DNA of 64,000 nucleotides from Diphasiastrum complanatum (GCA_029204225.1 CM055105.1:10802551-10866550); one strand, 5' to 3'. Counted from the stretch's first letter, positions 34,754 to 46,664 are shown. Program-made: numbers and translations. The notes: generated by a model not told the origin, from the letters alone.

Positions 34754-34937
34754 AGGAAGCCGTCCAAGAATTCACGACCGAAAAATAGTGATGTTCTTTT
34801 GTACATAAAAGTCCGAGACTCTTGCCTTAGGGATCACATTGTGCTTGCGGAAATGATAAAGTTTAGTTTTATAGAGGGCTTCCATACATGTTTTTATGAT
34901 GTGGATGGTAATCATTTTGAACGAATCCTATTATGTA
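34754..34937 (+). repeat. Dispersed repeat R2, copy 2
   Basis: Matches the reverse complement of 28325-28532. It lies in an open frame (34685-34990) translating DVLLYIKVRDSCLRDHIVLA and continuing to CFYDVDGNHF; no domain recognised. Confidence 0.85.
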
Positions 34938-34989
34938 TAGAAAATTTTCAAATACACTTAAGTGAGGGATTTGGCACCATGTGTGTCTA

Positions 34990-35470
34990 AGTCCAACCCG
35001 ATGATCACATAGAAATTTTCTAACTAGAAAGTCAATAAAAGAACTTTAGGTCTTTTTGCGGGACTTTTATTGTCGCAGGCCTAAATGTCAAGTTAGTGAA
35101 TAAAGTTGGGTCTCCCACCAAAATTAGTTCAAATTCAAATTTAAATTGGTTCTCTCCAATTTTGAATGGGTTCCCACTCTTTTTAATATGAATAGTTAGG
35201 GAGGCAGAAATGGACCAATAGGATTTTGAGGCCAGGGTCCTCCTCTCTACTATAAATAGGGGCCAACTCGAGTTTGCTACACATGTTCCATCTTTTCTTC
35301 AATACAAGCAGATTGATTTCCTTATGAAGTGGAGGTAGAATGTTCTTGCTCTCTAACTCTATTCCTTCATCACTCATGCTTTCTTTGGATTTATCGATTG
35401 TTGGATCTAAATGTTTTTGGGATTGTCATTTCTTATGTTTTTTGTGAGAGAGAGAAAGGGAGAGAGAGAA
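34990..35470 (+). repeat. LTR-like region with strong TATA box
   Basis: TATAAATAGGGGCC at 35251-35264, followed about 30 bases on by a pyrimidine-rich transcribed-leader-like stretch and a GA-rich tract near 35447-35475. This is typical of a plant LTR promoter. No paired copy or boundary was identified. Confidence 0.4.
35251..35258 (+). promoter_or_regulatory. TATA box
   Basis: Perfect TATAAATA in an otherwise non-coding, LTR-like context. Confidence 0.45.
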
Positions 35471-35629
35471 AGAGTAAGCTATCTTCGTTGTGAATCGTAG
35501 TGTTAATGGCTATAGTGTTGATGCTTAGGGTTAATGGATGTTAGAGCTAGATGTGGATCTACCATTCATGCTAAAATCTGAGATATGTTATCGCTTTCAT
35601 GGGAATGAATCTACGCGTGACAACTAACT

Positions 35630-35913
35630 TCATCTCCTTGATGCTAGATTGATTAGATCTTGGGTTGAGGATAGGCAAGGAAAGAAACTCACTACATTCT
35701 TCCTCTCGGCCACTCCATTTTGTTGTGGGGTCCTTGGTGTTGTATACTCTCTCTTGATCTCATGCTCATCACAAAAAGCCTTAAACTTGGTAGATATGTA
35801 CTCTCCACCATTGTCACTCCGTAAGCACTTGATCTTTGTGAAAAATTGGTTCTTCCTTGCATTCTTGAACTTAACAAAGACATCCTGCACTTCATCTTTG
35901 CTCTTTAGTAGAT
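35630..35913 (-). pseudogene. Copia integrase core fragment
   Basis: The minus strand encodes DVFVKFKNARKNQF, CLRSDNGGEYISTKF and TPRTPQQNGVAERKN, the second Asp and the Glu region of a copia integrase catalytic core. It stops abruptly at both sides; gypsy sequence in the opposite orientation starts at about 35914. Confidence 0.85.
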
Positions 35914-36213
35914 GCTTCATGCAGCTTTATGGGCTTTCAGAACCATATTCAAAGTGAGTATTGGACAAACTCCATTTCAAATGGTGTATGAACAGGAAAC
36001 CGTAATACCTGCTGAGTTTGTCGTTCCTAGTCTGAGAGTCGTCATCGCCGAACGGCTTAGTACAGAGAAATCCACCAAGAGGTGATTAGACAACCTTCTC
36101 CAACTTCATGAAACTCGTTTCCTAGCGCTTGACGCCCTAGCTGTAGAGAAGCAACGACAAAAGGCCTGGCATGATCAGAATATCAAGACCAAATGGTCAA
36201 AAGGGCAAGATCA
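35914..36213 (+). pseudogene. Ty3/gypsy integrase C-terminal fragment
   Basis: The plus strand encodes LHAALWAFRTIFKVSIGQTP and FQMVYEQETVIPAEFVVPSL, then the usual RRLDNL...ETRFLALDALAVEK region with one stop near 36081. This is the end of the gypsy integrase core and its C-terminal segment. The fragment is embedded between two copia fragments. Confidence 0.8.
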
Positions 36214-36573
36214 AAGTGAGCCTTTTACTTTTGTTGGCAAGAATAAAGATAGATCCAAGCTAAAATGTTTCTATTGTGGAGTCAAAGGACGTTTTGCTAG
36301 TGATTGCTTCAAGAAGAAGAGAGATCAAGGTGAGAAGCAAACCAATCTAACTCTTGATGAAGATGGTGTTGATGAACAAAATTCAAGTGATGCTTTTGTT
36401 ATGTCATCTTCCATGTTGGCTAATCATGGAGACATTGATCCTTGGTGGATTGATAGTGGAGCTACATCACATATGACATATCATGAGGAGTATTATTCAT
36501 CATTGATGGCATTTGAAGGTGACAAGAAGGTGATCTACACAGCCAGTCGTTCACTAGGCATGTGGATGTCGAT
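36214..36573 (+). pseudogene. Copia gag knuckle and protease fragment
   Basis: The plus strand encodes a zinc knuckle, CFYCGVKGRFASDC, in which the essential His is replaced by Arg, then an acidic linker and the protease motif WWIDSGATSHMT. Sequence resemblance ends near 36560 (YTASRSLGMW), after which unrelated sequence is read through to 36727. Confidence 0.8.
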
Positions 36574-38005
36574 AGCTCCAGTGCAGTGGGTCAGTAGTGA
36601 CCCTATGGGTAGTGGGTGGTTATGGTGCGTCGTCACTGGTATGGGGTGTGCGTCAACCTTCAAGGCAATCGGAGATCTAGGGAGTTGTAACAATTACAAA
36701 CTCATATCTAGTAAATGGTTTGCTTGAAACATAACAAAGAATTATTGTGCAAATCTTATGCGTCCATGAGATAACATGTGCCATAAATTCTCAACCATTG
36801 TAACAAACTTATCTACTATGCCACTCACCATTACAACGATATTAGCACGTTTGTCATTGGCCCTAAAATTTACCATCATTGTAGGATATTAATTATCACA
36901 TTGAGCAATATTTGAAATATAAAACACCATTTTGCATGCTATATTTGTGCAAGCAGAGCTTCTGTGTCAAGTATCTAATCTATTGAATCTTAGTATGATT
37001 GTATAGAATAAGAGTCCAAGTACAAAGGTGTTACTTGTTGATAAAAAAAAAAATGGTGGGGGATCTCTTTGACCAACTAGGCAAAGCCATAACTTTCTCA
37101 AATTTGGAGCCACGCTCAGACTACCACCGTAATTCACATCCAATGTCAACGATTATAAAAATTTACATCTCATACCTCTGGCATTTATGAAATCTATATT
37201 ATATTCATGTATACATCACCACATTGTTTCAGGTGGTTCAACCTCAAAGAGATAAACCAGCTCCACATGAAAATGATCTATTTTGCATACTTCAGCAACT
37301 TAGGCCTATCACACACCAGCTAGAGATTCTTTCTACTTTGAACCAGAGTTTTTTTTTTTGGCTATTTTTCGTTTCTTGGCTATACTTTTATTTTATTTTT
37401 ATAGAAAATTTTAGTATTTGGTAGTCAAAAGTCAAAATTTTATTGGCTAACTTAGATATAAATATGATCAATCTCATAATAATTTGCCTTGATTTGGTAA
37501 TTTATCATATTATTAAGAGAATTAATAGATATATATGATTTTATTCGCCTAACTTTGCTTTACTTATAGATTTATATAAGGAAAAAATCGCCTAGAGTGC
37601 GACAATTTAGCTATTTGTCATTTGGGAAAAAAAAAACTCTGCTTCTAAGGCTGATATTTCATGGTCCACAATAGTGATATGATATTGATTTGCTCACCAA
37701 TGCAAACTTGTTTCCTTTCTTCTCAAGCACCAAGTGCTTCCCTTTAGGTCCGAGATCAATGTAGCCAATGTAAAAAAAGATCCAAACTCCCAAAATACTT
37801 GGCTAAGATGTTTGCACAACAAGCTACAAAAGCTAGAAATGGCAAAGCATCCTAATGCTACCTTTGACACACATGAACTTGACAAAGCATTCAAGAGACA
37901 AAAGAAACTAATAAAAGGTAATGATGGCAGCCAAAAATAGCAACAAAAAGGATGCCCAACAACAACCTACCACTTTTGAAAACCTCTTAAAATCATACAC
38001 AAAAG
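36574..38005. other. No recognisable gene; left flank of copia insertion
   Basis: Mostly AT-rich. A plus frame at 37734-37940 is Lys/Asn-rich (KDPNSQNTWLRCLHNKLQKL) and unrecognised. A short frame from the ATG at 37925 runs to the copia insertion at 38005 and, in the uninterrupted target, would reach a stop a few bases beyond. Confidence 0.35.
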
Positions 38006-38696
38006 TGTGAAAAGTACAGTACTAAGGACCATAAATGGATCTTTGAATGATCCACAAGGTGATTGTATGTTTGTTAAACAATCTATCAGAAACTAGTCAT
38101 CAAAAAACAAGATCTAGTTTAGCAGTTTGATAGGAAACAAGTAGAGACAATCAAAGCATTGATCAATTAGTATAATCCAACTCCACACGTGTGGAAATAA
38201 GGCTGTAGTACGGCTTGTAGACAGTGTTTACAAAGTGCCAAAGCTGGGTTTCATTGGAAAAATAGAGTAATCACCATACAATGAGAGGAAACTCGAGTTT
38301 CTCCTTGAGGCTCCAAAAAGTTTCTATCTTCTCACTATGGAGAATGGGAATACATAGTAAAACACACTTCTTTTGCAAAGTTAGGTGAAAATCCAGCATG
38401 TAATAAGGAAGTAGACTCCACTTTCTTGCCCTAATGTGAAAACCCTAGCCTAGATCCAAGGGTCATGCTTGGTAGGTGCATGGTAGGTACAAATCTCATC
38501 ATAAATCACGGTCTAGATCCTACAAAGTAGGAATCACTACCAAATAGACACAACCACTCCTCTTGACTCGTGGTAACCTACTTTAGGTGTGTATGTACAA
38601 GTGGCACTTTGGCCATTGAAGTAACCAACAAACAATATTGACAAAATGTACAATATTCTACATGGCTAGATTTGCCAATGTAGGCAATTTTTCACA
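38006..38696 (-). repeat. 3' LTR of complete copia element
   Basis: Plus-strand ends TGTGAAAAGT and TTTTTCACA form a short terminal inverted repeat. Contains CACACGTGTGG at about 38194. Confidence 0.95.
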
Positions 38697-40157
38697 CTCA
38701 TCCTCAAATCTAGCCTTGGAGATCACAATGCTTTTATCAATAACTTCCATTGAAGATCTAAGATTGACAAATGAATCTTTAGGTAAAGGTTTAGTAAACA
38801 AATCAGCCAAGCAACTTGATGATGGCACGTGTTGGAGCTTGATCTCTTTAGCTTGCACTTTTTTCCTCACGAAATGATGAGCAATTTCGATGTGTTTGCT
38901 CCTTACATGGAATGTAGGATTAGTTGCAAGTGATTGGGCTGATTGGTTGTCACAATAGATAATAGGGATCTCCTCCTCCATGACATGAAGTTCCACCAAT
39001 AGCCTTTTGAGCCACAAGACCTCCTTGCATGTTGATGTCAAGGCCTTGTATTCGGATTCTGTGGAAGATAGGGAGATGGTATCTTGCTTTTTGGAAAGCC
39101 ATGATACTACTCCATCACATAGAAAGGTGGCAAAGGCACTTGTTGTTCTTCTATCCACTTTGTCACCTGCAAAATCCGAGTCACTATAGGCTCTTAAGCC
39201 AAGATTAGTTCCTCTATACAAAATACCAAAATTCTTAGTGAATGAAATGTATCTAAGAACTCTTTTGGCCACCTTCCAATGTGAAACTAGAGGACTTTGT
39301 ATGAATTGGCTTAACTTTCCAACACTATAACTAAGATCAGGTCTAGTTATAATTAAATAGATCAAGGAGCCAATAAGCCTTCTATATAATGTGATGTCCT
39401 CAAAGGATGCTTCATCACAACCAATAGATGCTTTTACATGTTGCTCCATTGGTGTCTCAATGCCTTTACAATTCTTCATTCCAAATCTATTTAGGATGGA
39501 TGTAGCATATTTAGATTGACAAATGAAGCTAAAATCACATCCTCTAATAACCTCTATTCCAAGAATGAAGCTCAATAGGCCGAGATCTACCATCTTAAAC
39601 TCTTTTGCTAAAGCAATTTTTACATCTCTAATTCCATCTAGATCATTACCACTCAAGATAATGTCATCTACATACAAAACAAGAATAATGATCATGCCAT
39701 CATGAAAACTTATATACAATGATGGATCATAGGCACTCATTACAAAATTGATGGAAATGAGAAAAGAGTTTAGCCTAGAGTACCATGTTCTAGGTGCTTG
39801 CTTGAGCCCATAGAGGCTCTTCTTCAAAAAACACACCTTTCCTTCATGCTTTGCCTTGATGAAGCCCTCGGGTTGCCTCATGTAGATCTCTTCCTCCAAA
39901 TAACCATTGAGGAATGCATTTGTGGAGTCAAGTTGGAATAGCTCCCAATTGAAGGTTGTAGCAAGACTAATGATCAATCTGATAGTAACAAGCTTAGCCA
40001 CAGGAGCAAAAGTCTCATCATAGTCAATGCCTTTGGTTTGTAAAAAACCTTTGGCAACAAGCCTAGCTTTATGCTTTCTTATTGATCCATCTTGATTATA
40101 CTTCAATCTAAACACCCACTTGTAATCAAGAGGTTTCTTCTCTTGAGGAAGATCCAC
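38658..40157 (-). pseudogene. Copia reverse transcriptase-RNase H frame
   Basis: A 499-residue open frame. The reverse transcriptase starts with DYKWVFRLKYNQDGSIRKHK, has the first catalytic Asp in LDSTNAFLNG (about 77-86) and the active-site YVDD at 162-165 (LYVDDIILSGND). RNase H follows with SDSDFAGD, SSTESEYKAL, YCDNQSAQSLATNPTFH and SSSCLADLFTKPLPKD. The stop at 38658 lies about 39 bases inside the 3' LTR, so the last residues are LTR-encoded. All catalytic residues look intact, but the frame is cut off from gag-integrase by upstream frameshifts. Confidence 0.9.
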
Positions 40158-40188
40158 AAGATCCCAAGTATGATTCTCAATAAGAGCA

Positions 40189-41017
40189 TCATACTCTACT
40201 TACAACATCCATCCAACTTTTAAACTTACAAGCATCTTCAAAGCATGTTGGCTCATCTAACATTGAAGTAAAGGTGTAAGATGTGAAAGATGATGAGCCT
40301 TCTCTTTGATCACCTTGACCATCATAGGTGAGCCTCAATGGCTCAGATCTTGCCCTTGTAGATCTTCTTGGAGTTCTTGGAGTTCTTGGAGTTCTTGCAT
40401 CTTGAGGTGGATCCTCAAGTTCTTCTTCACTTGGAAGCTCCTCCTCCATCCTAGCATGATCCTTGGCATCAAGATGATTAGTAGCATTATCATCCAAGTC
40501 ACAAGCATGTCCTTCATAAAAAATAACATCCCTACTCACTATCACCTTGCTAGTGATGGGATTGAAGACTCTATAACCTTTGCTATTCTCACCATATCCC
40601 ACAAAGATGCCTTTGATGGATGTTGCATCATCCTTCTCTTATCCAAGGATTGGTGTACATAGCAAGTGGATCCAAAAACTTTGAGATCTTTGAGATTGGG
40701 CTTCTCTCCAAATAGAGCTTCAAATGGTGTGATTCTTCCAATGGCTTGATTTGGCAATCTATTGCACAAATAGTTAGCACAAGTCATTGCTTCACCCCAA
40801 AATGGTTTGGATAGAGAAGCATCTAGCCTTAAGGCCTTAGCACACTCACAAAGAGATCTATTTCTTCTCTCACTCATTCCATTTTGTTGAGGGGTGTACG
40901 GACATGACAACTCCCTCTTTATGCCATTAGAACTACAAAAGTCAATCAAGTTATTTGAGATATATTCACCTCCATTATCACTCCTTAATACCTTAATCTT
41001 GGTACTAAGTTGATTTT
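40189..41017 (-). pseudogene. Copia integrase C-terminal part and hinge
   Basis: Continues the integrase: RSDNGGEYISNNL and YTPQQNGMSERRNRSL supply the second Asp and the Glu of the D-D-E triad, then FWGEAMTCANYLCNRLP. A frame change near 40640 leads into GYGENSKGYRVFNPITSKVI and an acidic, Pro/Arg-rich hinge that includes a triplicated TPRTPR-like run at about 40360-40400. A further shift near 40190 separates it from the reverse transcriptase. Confidence 0.85.
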
Positions 41018-42679
41018 CTACAAAGTCTTGAACTTTACAAAAGAATCAAACACCATTGATTTGCTAGACAAGAGGTACATCCAACAAAATCTAGAATAGT
41101 CATCAATGAAGATTACATAGTACTTGGCACCACCATTAGACTCATGTGAAAAACTATGAACATCCGAATGGATGAGTTCACGAGAGGAGTTTGATCTTGA
41201 TGTAGATCTTGAGAAGGGTAGTTTGTGAGCCTTTGAGAGGCTGCATGCTTCACATCTCTTCCCACACTTTGACAAATGCTTGGGGAGTCCAACTGCAAGC
41301 TCCTTTGTAGCCATAGATTCCATGGCTTTGTAGTTGGGATGGCCCAACCTTTTGTGCCACAGTTCCACCTTTGATAGCTCCACCTTTGCCAAGTTAACAC
41401 TCTCCACTGCAATATTAGCATCAAGCTTAAACAATCTACCTTGCTTAAAGCCTTTGGCTATACATTCATCATTTCTAAGGATGGAACAAACTCCGTGCTT
41501 AGATTGTACATCTAGGCCATTATCCATTAACTGGCCAACACTAAGCAAATTCTTGGTTAACTTAAGAACATAAAGAACATTATCTAGATTCATCCTTTTG
41601 GATGATCCCACATACAAGGGAATTGTTCCTATTTCACTTATCTTACATTCTTGACTACTTGCAGTATAGATTGATCTATGTAAGTCATTGTAAGAAAGTA
41701 AAGTGGAGAATATGTCCTTTTGATATGTCATGTGGGAACTTGCCCCACTATCAATCCACCAAGAATCATTGGTGTTGCTCTTGGATGATGGTGGTTTGTT
41801 GGAAACCATCAAGGATGACTCTTCATCCTCCTCTTCCTCCTGATGTGCACTGTTGCTTTGTTTGCTCTCTTGTGTCTTCTTCTTCTTGAGACATTCTGAT
41901 GCAAAATGTCCTTTCTTTCCACATAAAAAACATTTGTACTTGGACTTGTCTTTGATCTTGCCCTTTGAGCTTGAAGCCTCATCCTCCTCCTTGGTCTCCT
42001 TGAAGTGCTTCTTCTTGCCATTGGTCTTCTTCTTGCTTTTGAATGAGAAATTAGCTTTCTCATCACCATCCTGCAGAGAAATAGCATTCATTCTTGCATT
42101 GGTATGCAACATCCTACACTCTTCAGCTACTAATACACTGTGTAGCTTTTCTATAGTAGGCAAAGTGTCTTGGATTGCAAACCTTTGGACCAAATTTGTA
42201 AAGCCACTCCCTAGACCATTTAGGAAAATCTGAACAAGCTCACTATCTTGAATCTTCTCTCCAATGGAAGCTAACTCCCTATTAAGAGACTTGATCCTTA
42301 GCACATAATCTTGTGCACTCTCATCACTCCTCTTCATGCTTTGTAGAATCTGATTCCTAAGCATGAGAACCCTCGAAGTGTTACTAGACTCATAGATAGA
42401 TTTTAAAGATTCCCAAGCCTCTTTAGCACTCTTACATGATGATACTTCCCTTAAAAGATCATTGCTTACATTCATCTTAATACAGTGAAGTGCAAGCCTA
42501 GACCTCTTCTTGTATCTCACTAATTCCTGTGCATCTAGAGGTTCATCTTCATCATCTATTAGAAACTCATAAAGATCCCGGAGCACCATTAGTGACTCCA
42601 TCCTCACTTTCCAAATAGCATAATTGGTAGAATTTAACCTCTCACTAGCTTCTAGAAGGTAGGCTCTCACTGATCCCAT
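41018..42679 (-). pseudogene. Copia Gag-protease-integrase N-terminal frame
   Basis: A 553-residue open frame. Residues 1-200 are Gag of the UBN2 type. The CCHC knuckle is at 250-263 (CFLCGKKGHFASEC), and the protease catalytic motif WWIDSGASSHM is at about 307-317. After the GAG-pre-integrase LWHKRLGHPNYKAM and the KRCEACSLSKAHKLPF Cys pair, the integrase core begins with HSDVHS and FIDDYSRF. The frame ends at FVKFKTL followed by TAG. Related copies continue LVENQ, so a one-base deletion is the simplest cause. The ATG at 42677-42679 is a good start: it opens with a typical Gag N-terminus and leaves a leader of about 600 bases to the PBS. Known role: virion core, processing and integration. 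Confidence 0.9.
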
Positions 42680-43294
42680 CTTACTAGCAAGATTCTACAC
42701 ACAAGATATAGATTTGTTTGTACCTGAAACTCACAAAGGTTTCTAACTTGTAGTGTTTCACTCAAATGTTGACTTCTAATCCAACAAATGGATTTGTAAT
42801 CACAGTTCTATCACTCCCTCACAAGCTGGAATGAAAATAAGATGAGATGAAAACTACACTCAAGCAAATCTTGCCAATCTTGGCTATTCTTGGACAAAAA
42901 CTGACTCTATCTCTCTCATTCACTTTAATGTACTTTCAAGACCTGGTTTCCACTTTAAGAAGGTCTAAAATCAGCCTAGATTAATTAGTTTTCATGAAAC
43001 AAATTCAAAACTAATCAATGGCAAGTGATCTTGATAGCTTATCCTAGGATTTGCACCAAAAATTACATCAAACTGACACCAGATGAATTTTCTATGATCC
43101 AATGAATATGGGTTATTAAATGCTGGTTCAGAGATGCCCACACGTGTGAACAGTACGGATTTTAATCCTGAAAAAGTTTGGGATCAAATCCCCTCACCAA
43201 AACCTGGATACCAGCTCGCCCTTCCAATACTAGCTTTTTGCACCAAAACCTGCTAAAACTGGATTAGATTCAAACACAGATCAATGGCCTTGTA

Positions 43295-43310
43295 CTTGGC
43301 TCTGATACCA
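43295..43310 (-). other. Primer-binding site, initiator tRNA-Met
   Basis: The minus strand reads TGGTATCAGAGCCAAG immediately after the 5' LTR. Confidence 0.9.
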
Positions 43311-44000
43311 TGTGAAAAGTACAGTACTAAGGACCATAAATGGATCTTTGAATGATCCACAAGGTAATTGTATGCTTGTTAAACAATCTATCAGAAACTA
43401 GTCATCAAAAAACAAGATCTAGTTTAGCAGCTTGATAGGAAACAAGTAGAGACAATCAAAGCATTGATCAATTAGTATAATCCAACTCCACACGTGTGGA
43501 GTTGGGCTGTAGTACGGCCTGTAGACAGTGTTTACAAAGTGCCAAAGCTGGGTTTCATTGGAAAAATAGAGTAATCACCATACAATGAGAGGAAACTCGA
43601 GTTTCTCCTTGAGGCTCCAAAAAGTTTCTATCTTCTCACTATGGAGAATGGGAATACATAGTAAAACACACTTCTTTTGCAAAGTTAGGTGAAAATCCAG
43701 CATGTAATAAGAAAGTAGACTCCACTTTCTTGCCCTAATGTGAAAACCCTAGCCTAGATTCAAGGGTTATGCTTGGTAGATGCATGGTAGGTACAAATCT
43801 CATCATAAATCACGATCTAGATCCTACAAAGTAGGAATCACTACCAAATAGACACAACCACTCCTCTTGACTCGTGGTAACCTACTTTAGGTGTGTATGT
43901 ACAAGTAGCACTTTGGCCATTGAAGTAACAAACAAACAATATTAACAAAATGTACAATATTCTACATGGCTAGATTTGCCAATGTAGGCAATTTTTCACA
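43311..44000 (-). repeat. 5' LTR of complete copia element
   Basis: 690 bp, the same ends as the 3' LTR and nearly identical. As the 5' LTR it would hold the promoter of the minus-strand transcript. Confidence 0.95.
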
Positions 44001-44201
44001 AAAAGCTTGAAGACAATACACAAGACAATGCTCTCAATGAAGGAAGAAACAATGACAATGATCTATTGATCTCAATGAATCATACAATAGGTTTCTCCAA
44101 CCTGTTCTCCATGAATTTCATTACTCTGTCTCCTCTCTTGAAAACTTAGGACCCAATTTTAGAGCACCAGTAGCCTAAAATAGCCAATTTTGGCCTATGT
44201 C
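44001..44201. other. Right flank of copia insertion
   Basis: The second AAAAG target copy (44001-44005) and host-side sequence leading to repeat R1 copy 2. No gene. Confidence 0.6.
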
Positions 44202-44380
44202 CAAATAACATGATTTTGGTGTCATTTCGAAGGTCCTGAAGTTTGATACTTCTTCAATATAAAATACATACTAAAATAAAAGTATCTAGGCCTCTTTCAC
44301 ATGTGTGAAAGGTTAGATCCAAAACTATGTGCCAAAAATACCAAATTTGGCCCAAAACTAGCTAGGAAATGTTGACAATT
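44202..44380 (+). repeat. Dispersed repeat R1, copy 2
   Basis: Close match, same orientation, to 21690-21867. Confidence 0.85.
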
Positions 44381-45812
44381 CACAACCAACAACGTCGAAT
44401 AATTGATACAATGCAACATTACTTCTACTAATGAAGCTACTTTGGAGTTCATAAGTGTATTTGCTCGTACACCCTTGCTTCAAGACTAGGGTCACGTAGT
44501 TGTTTTGCTATTGTTAATCAAGCTACATAAATTCCAATTGTTGCTTCAATATCTACTATTATTCAAAATCCATCATATGTTATGCCTTGATTGTTAAGCT
44601 TGTTGATTTTTTGTTAATACTTATATCGACGATTATGTTTTGAAAACAGATTTTTTTCTATTGTCACACTCATTGGAGATTATTGCATTCAATGAGGGGA
44701 CAATGTTGGAAGTAGGGGATTGCTACGAACCAATAGTACTTTTAGGGCCTTTCACGATAGGTTAGGGACTTATTCCATATTTTGTCCGCAAGGAGAGCAC
44801 GTATTGTCAAAGGCAAGCTTACTATGAAATTTAAACTATGTTAGATGATGTATATCCCATCCTACCACAAAAAAATTGCTAGAAAGCCTAAACTCTAAAC
44901 TCTTTCAACTACAACAAATCAATGTCCTCTAGGAAAGTACTTGAACATGCTATAAAATAAGGGTAATCTTTCGTATACAAACCCCATGGTAATGTATGGA
45001 GCCAAGACTAGAAAGAACTTGAACACTTTTGCAACAAAATGCAACAACATAAATCTCTCAAGTGTTGTCAAGAAAAGGAGCACAAGCCTTCTTAACTACA
45101 TATTGACATGATTACCTTGATAGTGCGAAAAGTAAAGGTTTTTCAAAAGCTTCCCCAACAAGAAAGAAGGATTCGTACAAGCAATTCCCTGATAATGGCC
45201 TAACTAAGCTCACAAGGATGTGTCAATATGTTCATAATGGTAGCTCCCTTTGCAAGAGAGTAAATGCCACAATAAACTTCTCAAAACTGCAATGTAGTGG
45301 CGTGCAGAAAATTGGAGTCTATTAAAACATTGAAGTAATGAGGACAAAAGAAATGTAGATACAAGGAAGTTGGAACAATCCAATCTAAGGTTGACAAGAA
45401 AATTCAAACCTATATTTAGTATTTCGATGCCACCATATGGGCTGGCCGTGCAGGCTTCCAGGGAGGCCATTGTAAAGAAACAGTGACGCCCACCATGAAA
45501 ATTCCTGCAAAATAGGCAATGGTTCAAACCCATCATAGCAAATCAATACCAGCACCTTCTTAGAGACTATGCAGCTCATTCTCTTCAGCAGTCCCCAGTG
45601 ATGCATACCATCAAAACCTTTCCTCAACAGTGAAATGAGTTCAGCATCAGCATGTTCACACTGCTTGCTTCTGCTGCTATTCCCATGTCTGTGGCACTTG
45701 CTCTATGGGCTTTAACAACTACACTTTTCTAATTTGCTTCCGTTGTTGCCATAGATCTGTTGTCATCCAAAATTTATATATCTATTTGATAGCTTCAGCC
45801 AGCTCAAAGTGG

Positions 45813-45816
<4 letters not shown>

Positions 45817-45868
<52 letters not shown>
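45817..45868. repeat. (TC)n microsatellite
   Basis: About 26 TC repeats. Confidence 0.97.
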
Positions 45869-45872
<4 letters not shown>

Positions 45873-46071
45873 ACCTTACTATTTTGGATATTTTTCATCT
45901 CAAAGCCCTAGAAAACCCTAACCCTAAAAATTCAAAAATTACTTTCTCGTTCCCGCATCCCTTCTCTCTCCAACATCTTCTTCCCTGCTCTCTCTCTCTC
46001 TCTCTCACTTCCCTCTCTCCCTCACCTCACGCATCTCCCTCTCTCCTCCATCTCCTTCCTCGCTCTCTCCG

Positions 46072-46072
<1 letters not shown>

Positions 46073-46142
<70 letters not shown>
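46073..46142. repeat. Compound (TC)n(AC)n microsatellite
   Basis: TC repeats to 46112 followed directly by CA repeats to 46142. Confidence 0.97.
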
Positions 46143-46144
<2 letters not shown>

Positions 46145-46660
46145 CGCCAACAACGCATCAAGCTTCTTCGTTTTGACGAATCATCTTACGAGCAGATCAT
46201 TCCAACTCCTGATTTCTCAGCATATTTTCCCATCTTTCTTTGGGGGCAGTGGGCACTATCCTCGTCCTGGATCAACAGTCAGATGGGCATTGCATTTCTG
46301 TTTGATCTAGTGCTGATCCAACAGCTCCTTGACCTGCTTCAGAATTGCGATATTGGCTTGCTCGATCCTTCCAAAGTTGACTTTGCAGGCGATTCAATAC
46401 TCTTCACCTTCTCCCCAGTTAACCTCACTCTCCTCACATTATAAAACAACAGCGATAGTTGATGGCACAAGGTTATACCATTATCTTCTTGGCAATATTA
46501 GACCTTTGCTTTTTAAAGCTACTTCATGTTCGTAGTATAGTATATGGGCATTTCATTTCATTTCTGTTACGGAGACATTTCACACGCTCCTCCTGTACCA
46601 CACACTTGACATGTACTTTTTCGTCTTATATGCATCTATTGGCATAAAAAAGACATTAAT

Positions 46661-46664
<4 letters not shown>

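Larger units (their letters stand above)
38006..44000 (-). mobile_element. Complete Ty1/copia retrotransposon (minus)
   Basis: Structurally complete, 5,995 bp. LTRs are at 43311-44000 (5') and 38006-38696 (3'), the PBS lies directly inside the 5' LTR, and the target site AAAAG is duplicated at 38001-38005 and 44001-44005. The domain order is Gag, protease, integrase, reverse transcriptase, RNase H, as in Ty1/copia. By eye the LTRs differ at about 15 positions plus one small indel, so insertion was recent. Three frameshifts (near 41018, 40640 and 40190) split the polyprotein, so this copy cannot make the full protein. The element is related to the remnants at 18.9-19.5 and 28.5-32.2 kb. Confidence 0.95.

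Noticed and set aside
45809-46444. 211-residue frame rich in Ser-Leu and Thr-His
   Set aside because: Its N-terminal half is a translation of CT and CA microsatellites, and the rest has no recognisable domain.
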